A stretch of DNA of 64,000 nucleotides from assembly GCA_014898425.1 (NCBI GenBank), contig RCSZ01000004.1, positions 372,001 to 436,000 of the forward strand, in the 5' to 3' direction. This DNA is from Botryotinia globosa. Its lineage: Eukaryota; Ascomycota; Leotiomycetes; Helotiales; Sclerotiniaceae. Both the position numbers and the translations under genes were made by a program. Shown one piece after another: positions 10,803-23,517 of this stretch; within the stretch, counting starts at the first letter, position 1, and every line of letters begins with the position of its first letter. The notes beneath the pieces were generated by a model. It was not told the origin of the DNA. It saw only the letters and a program-made list of their open reading frames with translations, and made no database searches.

Positions 10803-13800
10803 ATATCCCCCCCTTAGGGTTTGTTTGTTTTAAATAAGTTAAGGTATAAAATAACTTTGTCATTTTTTAATAAAATTATAGAAAATCGATTCAATATTGA
10901 TTAAATAAAAACTCAAAACTCTTTGAAATAATATTAAAACAATCTAGTTTTTATTATAAGATTAAAGTGAATTGTTTTTAAAATAATAATTAATTAATAG
11001 ATTTTCTTTAATCTGTTTAATCCCTGTTTAAAAGTTATTATTAATATAATAACATTTGAGATAATGGGTTTTTTGAATTCAATCTATATGGGTGGGTTTG
11101 ATTTGTCTGGGTGTATTAAATGAAATACAATAATTATTTTCTTTTAGTCTTGAAAATCTTCAATTAGTTATTATAATAATAAATGGTGTTTTTATTTAAT
11201 ATAATAATAAAAATTGTATTTATTGTAATAATCAAGGATTTTTTCGAATTTTTATTGCTCGATTTCTTTATATATTTTATTATTTTTTTAAAAAACTTGG
11301 TTTTGATTTCTATATGATTTGATAATGTTGATAATATTTTAATCTAGTAATTCTAACAAACGATAAAGCAATTAAAATAATAAGTTATAGAATACTAAAA
11401 AAATCTTGAAATTAGTTGGGAATTATAATAAACAAATCTGTTTATAGATTTTGAAAACTTTATAAAAACTATTCTATTTGTTATTATTTTTTTTTATTGA
11501 ATAATTGATTTTTATATTTTTTGTATTAATTTATATCTTATTACTTTTTTTATAAAAGAAAGTATTGGTTTGGGTTTTATTAATATAATTTTTATATTTT
11601 TAAATCGATTGGATTATAAACACTTTGAGTTTAATTAGAATAAAATCAAATCTATTTGCAATCTCGTTGGTTTTGAGGAATTCTTATTTCTTTTGGTATA
11701 ATAGATTCGATAGGATTAATGTAAACAATTCAATTTCGAAGTATAGGTGATAGTTATAATTGATGAAGAATGGGGATATACTAATGATTTCTAATATAAT
11801 ATTATTTAATACAAACTTTATAAATAGAAGCCAATCAGACTAATTATTTTGATAAAAGTTTATAAAAATATAAAGATATTGTTTTACTATAATATTGATT
11901 CTCTTTATTTAATTATCAAATTCGAAATGAAATAAAGAAAATTGTTTCAAAATGATTAATAAATATTTGAATAGATATTTCCAAAACTCAAAAACGAATT
12001 AGAAGCTCTTATTGAATATAATATTATTGGAAGTGTTATACAAATAATATATCTTTTCAATAAATCGATTTGTAAGCTTCTCTATAGATAATTCTATTAT
12101 TAATATAAAGTATTACATTTTGATTAGATAGTAGATAATTATAATAATATATTAATATTTCTTTCTGTAATGTTTATTAATTGATAATAATATAATATAA
12201 TTGATAGAAATATTTAATTAGAAATGGAATAATATTGATAAAGATTCAAAGAATCTAAATATAACAAAATAAAAGACTTTGATATAAAAACAGAGTTGGT
12301 AAATTTATATAAATATCTCAATTTTCCTAAATATATTAAACTATTAATATATATAAAAAACGAGATCGACAGTTTTAATATAATTTGGATATTCAATTGA
12401 TTTGATTAAATATATGTGATATATAATCTATATATAAAATTCGATAAAAAAGGAAATAAAAAAGTGGTTGTGATAGAAAATCTTATTATTAATTAATCTA
12501 TAATCTTGTAAGATTATTTAAAAATTCTTTTGAATATCTAATAATTAATAATAAACAAAGGAATTTCGAAATATTATATATATAATTATAACTAATTTGA
12601 ATGATTTATATATTTTATTGATGAGATTATTAATTGATTTATTGATATTGGGGATAATTATATTTATTAAGATTATAATCAAATTTAAATTGCTATTTAT
12701 TTGTTAAATAATATCCTTGAATATAATAGTATTGAATATCTATTCTAAAAGGATTATTTATAAGTGATTCTTGATTTGATTATTATTAGGATTAGTATAT
12801 ATTAAGTGATTTTTAATTTTATAGCTCAAAGTATTAAAATGAATAATTTTATAATTGAATCGATATATAATATAAAAATTGAATTCTAATAAGAATTTGA
12901 TTTATTTAATTTATTATTGATTCAGTATTTTTATTAATATAAAGTATTCAAGGTTTTTATAGTTGATAATGATTTCAAATAGTTTCTAAATATTATATAA
13001 TTCCAGTTTTTATTTTTTTAATAATTTTATAATCACTAAAAATTCTTTATTATAAATCTTATAATTATATTTAGCAATATTATATTTTGATAAAAAATAT
13101 ATTATTAGATATAGATTTTTCTTGTTATTATATTGCAAAAGGATATTATTCGCAATCTAATTAGAAATATTGATCTCGATTATTATATAACAATAATAAT
13201 CAAATATAATAAGGATTAAAGCAAAAAAGAAAATATTCTTTAATATTATAAAAGTATTTTCCTATTTAAAGTTTTAACTTTATATTTTCTTTTTCTTTAG
13301 AAAGCAATTGAGGGGCTTTGTAATCTTGGAAAAATTGCGAATGAAATGTTAATAAAAATTAGTAAATCTGAGGAAATATTAAAAGTTTTTAAATTTAATT
13401 AATAATTTCTAATTGAATATAATATCGATTTTCTCCAAATCTATTTCTATATTTTCTAGAGTAATAATTAAATCAAGGTATTTGATTCTTTTTATTTCGA
13501 ATTTGTATTTATTAATATTAATCTATAGTTTGATATTAATTAATTATTGGATAATCTTGTAGATATATTCTTTATAATCTATAATATTTTTAGAATAGAT
13601 TAAAATATTATCCAAATATACTATACAAATTCTATTCAAAAGATTGAAAAAAATATAATTGATATAATTCTAAAACAAGGCTAATATATTACAAAATCTG
13701 AAAAATATTATTAATAATTCGAATAAATCGAAATGAATAATAAAAACGATTTTTTATTTGTAGCTCTTTACAATTTATAATTTATTAAAAGTAGTGATGA

Positions 13801-16800
13801 TATTAAGTTTAATATAGATTTTAGTATAATATAAAATATCAAGAGTTTTTTTAATTAATAATAAAGAATATTAGTTTTTGATAATAATATTGTTTAGATT
13901 CTAATAGTTTTAACAAATTCGAATACTTTTTTTTGATTTAATAATTAAAAGGAATAGAGTAATTGATTGAAAATAAGATTTCTGAATAAATTCTTTATTC
14001 AGATTATTATCAAACTATTTATAAATAATTTAAAATTTAATTGGGGATATTGAATAGTTCTTGTTATATAATGATTTCTTATTTAATATAATCTCAATTT
14101 TATAATCCTATAAGTATTATAATAAAAATTTATTAATAAGAAAAAATAAGAATTCTGGATATAGATTATAAAGTTAAGGAGATAGCTTATCTTAGATCTC
14201 TAATATAAAAGGGATAGATTAATTTATTTTTTTTATAAATTTATTGATATTATTATTTATTAAATCTCAATAGAATTAAATAGAATCCTTAATTATTATA
14301 TAATATAGATCGTAGACTTTATTTAGTTTGTCCTAGAATATTTTTATAATATAAACATTATTGTTTTTATAAAATTATATAAAATTATTAATTATAAAGA
14401 ATTTCATATTTTGTATTTCAGAGTAGATATTTTATATAATATTAAATAGTTTGCTTGAAGGATTTAATAGCAATAATAATAATGAAAATAAAATATTCTG
14501 ATTTTATAATAATCTCTTATACTTTCTAGAATTAGTAATAAATCGAATTAGAACTGATTTCAAAAATAAACGATTAAAGATTATTCTAACTCGAATATCC
14601 ATTTTATTATCGATATAATGAATATAATAAGGATTTTTGTTTTTATTATTTTCAAGATTGATAATATTAAGATTTCTTTAGATATCCAAAATTTTAATAG
14701 ATTCGAGAATTACTAATTAATTTTGAAATAGTAAGGATTTAATTTTAAAGTTTTTATTAATAATATTTTTTATAAAAACTGATTTCGAAATAAGTTTTTA
14801 TAAAAATAATTTGAAATTGATTATAACTTTATTATTTTTTAGTAAAATTATTTTATAATTATTAAATATATTAAAAACAATAGTTATTATAATATCAATA
14901 GAATAACAATATTTTAAGTAATATATAAATACAAATTTAAATATTATTATCAATCAATTGATAATAAAATTATAATATTAAAATTAGAGGAAATCGAGGA
15001 TTAATAGATTTGTAATTGATAAAATAATAATATAAAACAAATTGATTTTTCAATGATTATTGATTTATATATCCAAAAATATATATTGAAAAAAGATATT
15101 AAAAAACTTTCTATTAATTAGAAATAGATAATAAATATAAAGAAGGGATTATATAGATATTTAAAATTTGAAAACGATTTTTTTATTAATAAAGTTATAG
15201 TCTATAACTTTATTATTTATAAAACTAATAAATAAAATAGTTATATTAGATATAAAAAAGATTTTTGTTGAGATTTTAAAAGATTTGTTATTTATTATTT
15301 TAAGATATAAAGAATTTCTAGATATAATTGATTTTCTAATTTACAAAGGTAAATTTCTTATAAAAAATCTTGATTTGTAATTATAAATTAAGATTAATTT
15401 TTTGATATATTAAATTAGAAAATAAAGTTTTTATTTTTTTTTGAATAAACAAATTCTTTAATATATTTTTCTAAATTAAGTTTTTGAATAAGGTTAGAGA
15501 AGATTAATAAGATATAATATAATAATATAATTAAGAAATAATTGGTAGATAGAAAATGATTAGTAGGTGGGAATAGGCTTTGATATAAGGAGTTGATAGT
15601 ATTGTAATAGGATTTAGAGTTTTGATATTAATTGGTTGTAAGGGAATGGTTGATATAAAAATTGTATTTTATATTAATATTAATATTGTATTTTGTATTA
15701 TTGATTTGTTTTTTATTATAATTGTTTTTAATATAATCTGGTTTTTTATAATAAAAGTAAAGATTAAAGTTAAAATATTATTCTCAAATATAGTAGAGTG
15801 GAGAATGCTGATTTTATTAAATGGTATTTAATTGTATAGAGTTATTAAATAATTTTGATATAGAGGGGGTTGTAATTGAAATTGGTTTTTTATTATAATA
15901 TTTTGATTGATTATAATTGAAATTAGTATTTTAGCTTTTTTGTTGATTATCAAAATGAGTTTTTTCTTTTAGATTATTATAAATATTTTGTTATTAGATT
16001 GTTTATATATTAATATTAATAGTAGAGAGTTTATTAGAATAATTAACTGAAATATTAATTAATTTTTATGAAATTTTAAATTTGAGATTAGTGATTTATT
16101 ATTTAATAGTTTTTTTGTATTTAATAGTAAATTGTTTGAATTTGGTAATGAAATTATTAAATAGAGTTTTTTTTATTTTATATTTATTATAATTTATAAA
16201 GGTTTTTTGTAAAAGATTAAAGATTTGATATTGTTTATTCAATTTATTTTAAATACTTGTTATAATATATTATTTAAAAAGCTAAAGATCGAAATTGTGC
16301 GGATTATTTGTGATTGTATTGAAGTATATTTGATTGTTTGTATAAATCGAATTAGAAAATAAATTGATAAGGAATATAATCCATTAGAATTTTGATTTGT
16401 TTTTGTAGTTTGTAATTAAACAATAATTAATTGTATTATAGAATATTGTATATTGGTTTTGATATTTTATAATATTTTATTTATTATTATTGAATTTCTT
16501 AAGAGAAATGAAATATTTTTGATAAAATAGGGTTTCTGGGTTATTACGAATAGTAATTTTTAGTATTTCAATTGTATTTTGCAATTCGATAATTTGTAAT
16601 TGAATTTTATTGATTTGAATATATATTATAATAACTTATTCTTATAATAAAGTTGTGATTATTTTGATTAAAATAAATATAGCTTGAGTAATTATAAAAT
16701 ATATAATATTCGGATTATAAAATAGATTTGTAAATAAAGAAATATTAATTTTAATGGAATTGATAGTGTAATTCAAGAAAAGGAATTATAAAGACAAACT

Positions 16801-17079
16801 AGATATAGTTATTTGATTAGTTATCTTTAGAATACTTTTGTAGTTATAAAATATTTTTATAGAGTTTTTAATAGTGAATTAATATAAATATATTTTAATA
16901 TAATTGAATAATTTTATTAAAAAATAGTAAAGTTATTTATAATAGATTAATAATAAATTCGATCAATACAATTGAATTATAACTTCGATAGAATTAGAAT
17001 AGTTGAAATGATTGAAGTACAACTTAAATAAATGTTTTTAAAATGAAGCTATAATAGTTTCTAAATAGATAATACAAAT

Positions 17080-17229
17080 TATTAAGATATAGATAAAGAC
17101 TTATATTGTATTATAAAGGTTTTAAATGTTATAAAAGGTTGAGGTTCTATTATAGAAAGTAGAGTATACTAAGGGTACGCTAAGGGTTCGTGCCTGAGGC
17201 ACAAAGGCAATGTAGTTGGCGCCGTGACA
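17080..17229 (-). repeat. 5' LTR of the minus-strand gypsy element
   Basis: 150 bp. On the minus strand it begins TGTCACGGCGCC and still has GC-rich patches (17175-17229), while its other end is RIP-degraded. It is followed directly by the target duplication CTTAT at 17230-17234. Confidence 0.85.
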
Positions 17230-17394
17230 CTTATATAAATTCAAAATTAATATTTTAAAACTTTAAATTTTAATTTAAAACATTCTAAAATTTTAAAAAT
17301 TGTAATATAATTTCAAAATAATTTCAATTATATTAATATAAATATTAATAAATTTAAAAAATAATTTTTAAAATAATATTAATATAGAATATAA

Positions 17395-18197
17395 GTCGAC
17401 CACCCTACTTTCGGGCCACCCCTGTTTCGGGCCACCCTTTTACACCAAAAATCACTTTTTTGGCCTATCAATATCTCTATCAATATTGAATATAATTTAA
17501 TAAAAATTTAAACTTATATAATTTAAGCTATTTTAAGCTTATATTAGAATTTTTAGATTTTTAGGATTTTTGTGGATCGATTTCTAAAGCTTCAAAATAT
17601 GGATTTTCAATTTACATATAAATTACATATAAATTTAAATTTTTTATAAAATCTTTAATAACTTTTTAACAACAATTATTAAAAGAAAATTGTATATCTT
17701 TTTGAAAATTTCAAATCTAATTCAAAAAAAAATTCAAAAAAATGAATAAATATAGAGATATAATATACAATGAGTTAAGAATAGTATAAATAAACCCTGC
17801 AATTTTGAGGGTACCCCTTTAAATATTTATTTATAAGGAATTTTTTATTTTTTAAAGATCTTTCAAATTAAATCTTTTATAAATTTATAATAAAAATTTA
17901 TAATTTATTTTTAACTATTTTTCCTTAAAAGTTATTATAGATTTTATGAAATTTTAGATTTGTATGTAATTTGTATGTAATTAAAAATCGATATTTTGAA
18001 GCTTTAGAAATCGATTCAGAAAAATCCTAAAAATCTAAAAATTTAAACATAGATTTAAAAACATTTGAATTATATAAATTTAAATTTTTATTGAATTATA
18101 TTCAATATTGATAGAGATATTAATAGATTAAAAAAGTGATTTTTGGTGTAAAAGGGTGGCCCGAAACAGGGGTGACCCGAAAGTAGGGTGGTTGACT
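17395..18197. mobile_element. Tc1/mariner-type MITE family C, copy 3 (803 bp, long TIRs), best preserved
   Basis: Begins AGTCGACCACCCTACTTTC and ends with the inverted GGGTGGTTGACT. TA flanks both ends (17393-17394 and 18198-18199). The inverted repeats pair over roughly 290-300 bp, leaving about 200 bp between them. The outer TIR carries a 13-bp direct repeat, TTTCGGGCCACCC, twice, which may be paired transposase-binding sites. No transposase frame is present, so it is non-autonomous. The outer 60 bp are far less AT-rich than the rest. Confidence 0.85.
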
Positions 18198-18519
18198 TAA
18201 TTCGAATAATCAGCCGGATAACCTCAGAATTATTAAAAACTAATCCCTTAATAATTACTAAAAAATTGATATTAATAAAATCTAATTCTAAAATTATCAA
18301 TTTGATTTATAATACATTTATAATTAATAGTATTATAGAAAGGAATATAAATAGAATTATAATATTAAAGTTTTAAAAAAGTAATATAAATAATTAAATA
18401 TACTTTAAATAAATTAAAATATAAAATTAATTTCAAATAAAATCTAATATATCTTCTTATATAATCTTTTACTAAAACTACTAGACTCTTTCCAGTATAC
18501 TCTCTACTACTGAGTTCTA

Positions 18520-18574
18520 ACATATAAAAAAATGATTCAAAAAAGAGGTGGCCTGAAAATAGAATGATCGATCT
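18520..18574. mobile_element. Solitary end of a family C MITE
   Basis: In reverse complement this reads AGATCGATCATTCTATTTTC followed by AGGCCACCTC, a decayed match to the family C outer TIR. No partner end was found nearby between 18200 and 18520. It marks the edge of the AT-rich block. Confidence 0.5.
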
Positions 18575-18639
18575 AGTAGATAGGTACTTTGGTAAAAGTA
18601 TCTCCCTAGGTCGGGTAGCTTGGAAGCCCTTGCATAATC

Positions 18640-19496
18640 GAATTTGCCACATATAAGCCACGAGCCATCAGCCATCAGCCATCAGCCCCCGGCCACTCCA
18701 GCTACCTAGCCTATCTAGGCCCCGCCGCCCGGTCAGCCAATCATCAGCCACAAGAAATAAGCCACAGCAGATATTTTCATACCCAGTACCTGGATACACA
18801 CCCACGTGATGCCCTCGAGATACATCCCTCAAGAGTCAAGATCATGCATTTACCCCACCCCACCTCCCCAATACCTCTTCCAATCCATCCCAGCCGGGAT
18901 CTTCGTAGAGAATGAGACAGGAAAGAAGAAGAAAAAGAAAAGAAAAAAAGAAGAAGAAAAAAAGATCCAACCACCGATACTAGTTAATGCTGAGTACTCG
19001 ACTCAGTCACTTACCTCAATTTACCTACCGCAGCTCGACCTCAGTCTACTGAACGAATTCAAATGATCGGATTTTCATATTTCACCATGCCATTGCCGGC
19101 GATCAATATACAGATTTTATTTGACAGACTACATCCACTCCGAACTGGTCTGTCCAATCAAGATTCTCAGATCTCGGCCGTCTTATACCTAGCTACTAGC
19201 TACTAGCTACTAGCTACTAGCTACTCCAGCTACTGTTACAACTCAATAAGTTACTGCGAAGGACTGATACCACAATCTCTTTGGACCTTGCGAACCTTAA
19301 TAACTTGCTTGTCATTGAATCTTACTATTATGTTCATGATTGCAGTTCCCAAGTTCCCAAGTTCCCAAGTACCCAAGTATCTGTTTGTATATGACTGCAT
19401 TTCTATTACATTCACTCCCTCGCTCACCCCATTCCTTCATTCATATTCGAGCATGACGCTTGTGAAAAGGGTCCATTAATTCGCCTCCCAACTGCG
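18640..19496 (+). other. Promoter region of the histidine kinase gene with short tandem repeats
   Basis: Base composition changes sharply at about 18640 from AT-rich to ordinary. The region holds a 7-bp catcagc repeat (about 18664-18690), a 7-bp tagctac repeat in five copies (19188-19226) and an 8-bp ttcccaag repeat (about 19344-19372). I saw no coding exon. It is taken as promoter and 5' leader of the gene starting at 19497. Confidence 0.5.
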
Positions 19497-22400
19497 ATGC
19501 CCACAAAGTTCAGTTCGGAAACATCTGTTAGGGTGTCTGAAGTTCAAAGGGTACGAGAAGTTTACAAGTCAGTGATACCAATCTTCCTTATCCCTTCGAC
19601 TCTGGTTCAACCCTAACATTTGATCATCTAGATATCTTCCCCCCTTCGCAGCACCTCTTGTTTCCCCGCTCAAACAAAATGATAAACATGCAGAGAGGTC
19701 AAAAACCTACCCCAGGGCCTTCTCGTCATCGGATAGAGCACTCAATGCCTTCGCGCAACTTGGTGCTCTGCGATTGAGGGCAAGGCGGGCTATGATCTCT
19801 CTCATTGATCGTACACATGAATACATTTTGGCAGAGTCGACAAAGACATTATCATCGCAGAATGATGATGTACACGACGATGGAGATTCCCTATGGCTAG
19901 GCTTACGGACTATACCTCGCGAAGACTCATTATGTGCTGCTGTTATAAATACACCGCGATCAGAGAGCCAGCGTGACGACACTGAATTTCGGCCTAAAGT
20001 AATACCGAAAGTTATAAACGATCTGTCCGACGAAACCTTGCGTTACGACCCCAATATGATTGGATGCCCGAAAATCCGCTTCGTGGCTACGGTTCCTATA
20101 CGATCTCGTAAAGGATTTGACATAGGGGCATATACTGTGTTTGATGACACTCCGCGGAGCGGATTGTTGCCAGAAGAACTGGAGTTCTTGACAGACATAA
20201 CTGATACAGTGATGGAGCACCTTGAGAACATTGCTGTAAAGAGAGATCATCAAAGAGGAGAGAAGATGGTGAAAGGATTAGGATTGTTCGTAGAAGGTCA
20301 TTCTAGCATTAAGTCTTGGTGGCTGCGCACTCGAAGTGATCGCGAAACATCCGTTCGGGGTAAAGATTCATATGCTACAAGAAGCGTAGGAGCCTTGACA
20401 GCTCCTGGTGAAGATACCCTCGAGAACTTAGGGGCCGCTGGCCCTGAAGCAAATGCATCATCTACTGATCGATTGGGAGAGATGGAGGAGTCGATATCTC
20501 TACCACCGAGTAATCTTTGCAATGATCTGCCACTCAAGCCGAGAGGTGAAAATGACGAATCGAATGACCACTCCTCTGTTCAAGTGAGGATTATCTCACC
20601 CTGCTTCAAGGAACAACTCGAACAGCCATCTACCATTAATTTACCCACACATTCTCTGGAAATCCCTTCTGACTCGCCATCGGATGAAACCCCCAGGAGT
20701 TCATTGTCGAAATCTCTTGATCAAGCGCATCTATCCATGCCTGCTGGAGAGACAACTATTAACGATATCAAAACTCGGTCCCCTTCCGAAAAAGTCGAAG
20801 CTTTAAAAAGAATGCTTTCCCGTGCGAGCAATCTCATACGTGAGTCGACAGATGTGGAAGGCGTGATTTTTTTTGATACTCAAGAAAGCTCCTTTGGGCA
20901 TCAATCTTCTTTAAATAACCTGGAGAGAACCGCTGGCCTACATGATGCTGCACAAATATCCAGCAGCGAAGATGTTTCAAGAACCTCTTCGCGGTACGAT
21001 ACCTCGGATAGTGTTAATGGAAAAGATTCTGACAGCAGGAGGTCAAAAAAGAAGGTACAGACTTCACAAACACGCATGTGTGAAGTACTAGCATACTCAA
21101 CAGCCTCACGCTGTACTCTACGTGGTGATACAAGCTTTCCAGAGCACCTCACTGTTAAAGAAAACTTTGTTCGCCGCCTTCTCAAGCGCCATCCCCATGG
21201 CAAAGTTTTCGCTTTTGACGAAGGGGGTCATATGTCGTCAAGTGAAGATGATATGCTCGACGCTGCGCCGACCGGAGAAATATCAGTTGTTGCAGACACT
21301 TTCAAAAACTCGATAGTTAAGAAAGCATCTTCTAGGGTCATGGAAGGTCGAACAATGCTACAAATATTTCCCGGCGCCAGATACGTAATGATTTTACCCT
21401 TATGGGATTCGCACAATGAGCGCTGGTTTGCTAGTACCATGCTTTGGACTTCAGATCCAACTCGGGTACTTAGTCTAGATGACGATCTAAATTACGTGGC
21501 TGCTTTCGGAAATAGTATCATGGCTGAAGTTTCTCGTCTAGAAATAGTCGCATCTGACCAAACGAAGACTGCTTTGTTATCATCAATAAGTCATGAGCTG
21601 AGGAGTCCGCTACAAGGAATTCAAGGATCAATCGAGCTTCTACAAGATACACAAATCAGCAATTATCAAAGGAATGCGTTGGAGACGATTGGACATTGTT
21701 CTACAACTTTACTTGATACATTAACTAATGTACTTGACTATGCAAAAATCAACAACTTCACCACAGCACAAAAGACGAAACAAAGAGTGGTACGCAACTC
21801 GTCCAAGGTACGAAAAGCTGTTCCAGCAGAGAAGTTTCAGATCTACGGAACAATTAGCTTGACCTCAGATCTTGACATTGCCTCTATCACAGAGGATGTC
21901 ATTAATGGTATTTATGCTGGGCACGTTCATGTTATTCACTCGACTCTACATGATGCTTACACTGATGTTGACTATCTAAACTCACCTACCAATTCTGATT
22001 TCCAAGGAATGAAGGAATCGGCGCCTTTATCTGTAATTCTTGATGTAGACCACAAATCCAACTGGACATTTTTGACTCAGCCTGGGGCTTGGAAGCGTAT
22101 TTTAATGAACATATTTGGCAACGCACTAAAATATACCACATCAGGATTGATCAAAGTTAGTCTTGGATGTAAGACTGCCACATCAACAAGTTCAAGAGTC
22201 AATCAAGCGTTAGTCACTTTGACGATTAGTGATACTGGTAGGGGGATCGCGGAGGATTTTCTGAAGCGTCAAATATACACTCCTTTTGCGCAGGAAGATA
22301 GCTTGACACCCGGTGCTGGCTTGGGTCTTAGTATCGTTCGTCAAATTGTCGGAGCACTCGATGGGCAAATCGATGTTTTTAGCATCCAAGGTACTGGTAC

Positions 22401-23517
22401 AGTTGTCAAGGTTGTTCTCAAACTAGATAAGTCCCAACCACAATTTAGCGATGTACCTCGCATGCCAAACAATGTGGAAAAAGCTAGAAATTACACTCAT
22501 GGCCTAGAGCTGGTACTGATAGGAATGATGATTTCACCGGCAGAGTCTGAGAAAAACGCAGGTGGGGAATCTAGCCATGATAGATCTGTGGGGCCAGCAG
22601 TCTCTAGGATTGCCAGGAATTGGTTTGGAATGAAGCTTAGTGAAGCTTTTGGATTTGATGCAAAGACTGCAGATATCTTTATGGTAACTTCCGAAAAATT
22701 CTACGAATTGGAGAATCATTGGAAAACCATCTACTCGGAAACTACAGGTGATGCACAGAAGAAGCATTTGATTGTTTTAACAGGCTTTGAACAATCTGAA
22801 AGAAGAACGTTATTCGAGAATTACCAAAATATCCATTTCCTCAGCAACCCGTATGTTTTTCCTTCATTACTCATGGCTTTCATTTTTCTCCCTTCCTCGA
22901 TTGAAATCTCTGGATACGACTAACAATATTCTAGAATCGGCCCTAAAAAGCTCGCAGATTGTTTTCTCTCTATATTCGAAGGGTCGCATGGCCGAAACGA
23001 TAACTCCTTCCTCGCAATGCCTCCTAATACACGACGAGTCACTTCTCCTTCTCTTAACACGAGCATTGCTAAACCAGATTACAATCGTTCACTATCCGAA
23101 ATTCTCTTGTCCACCAAGCCGATCGCACTCCTCGTCGAAGACAATACTATCAATATGAAAATTCTCATTGCGTGTATGAAGAAATTATCTGTGCAATACT
23201 ACTGCGCGGTAAATGGTCTACATGCAGTAACCACCTACCAAAACGCGAGAGTCAAACCGGATATTATTTTCATGGATATAAGTATGCCGATCATGAATGG
23301 GTTTGAGGCATCTCGAAATATTAGAGAGTTGGAGAAGAAAGAGGGTTGGAAAGCAAGTGTTATTGTGGCGGTGACTGGGTTGGCTAGCGATGAGAGTCAA
23401 AGGGAGGCGTATAGCAGCGGGATTAATCTTTTCTTGAGTAAACCTGTACCTTTGAAGGAGTTGGGAAGAATTGTGTTGGAGTTGGAAAAAGAAAACGAGA
23501 GGAGAGCAAGTGGGTAG
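19497..23517 (+). CDS. Hybrid histidine kinase (GAF-like N-terminus, HisKA, HATPase, receiver)
   Basis: Three exons: 19497-19567, 19632-22850 and 22935-23517; 1290 residues. Intron 1 has donor GTCAGT, branch CTAAC and acceptor CTAG; intron 2 has donor GTATGT and branch ACTAAC. Both junctions preserve frame and restore continuous family sequence. The N-terminal 230 residues look like a GAF-type sensor, followed by about 400 residues of disordered linker. The HisKA box (SHELRSPLQG) has the phospho-acceptor His678. N, G1 (DTGRG) and G2 (GAGLGLS) ATP-binding boxes follow. The C-terminal receiver has acidic VEDN, phospho-acceptor Asp1211 in MDISMP, and Lys in LSKPV. By family knowledge it would autophosphorylate on His, pass phosphate to its own Asp, then to an HPt protein feeding a MAPK-type stress pathway. 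No transmembrane segment is seen, so it is likely cytosolic. The signal and the fungal HHK class are not certain. Confidence 0.9.

Larger units (their letters stand above)
10653..17229 (-). mobile_element. Ty3/gypsy LTR retrotransposon, complete in outline, RIP-degraded
   Basis: A 6577-bp element with 150-bp LTRs at both ends and a perfect 5-bp target duplication, CTTAT (10648-10652 and 17230-17234). It lies on the minus strand. A purine tract (GGGGGGG on the minus strand, about 10807-10813) adjoins the left LTR, which is therefore the 3' LTR. The reverse transcriptase active site is at 13607-13618 and reads YLDN for YLDD (G-to-A), followed by an ILIYSK-type stretch. The integrase core at about 12100-11890 retains degraded DRGSQF-like and HPESDGQTER-like segments. 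The gag region should lie at about 17079-14800. All frames are broken by RIP-type stops. Not functional. Confidence 0.88.
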
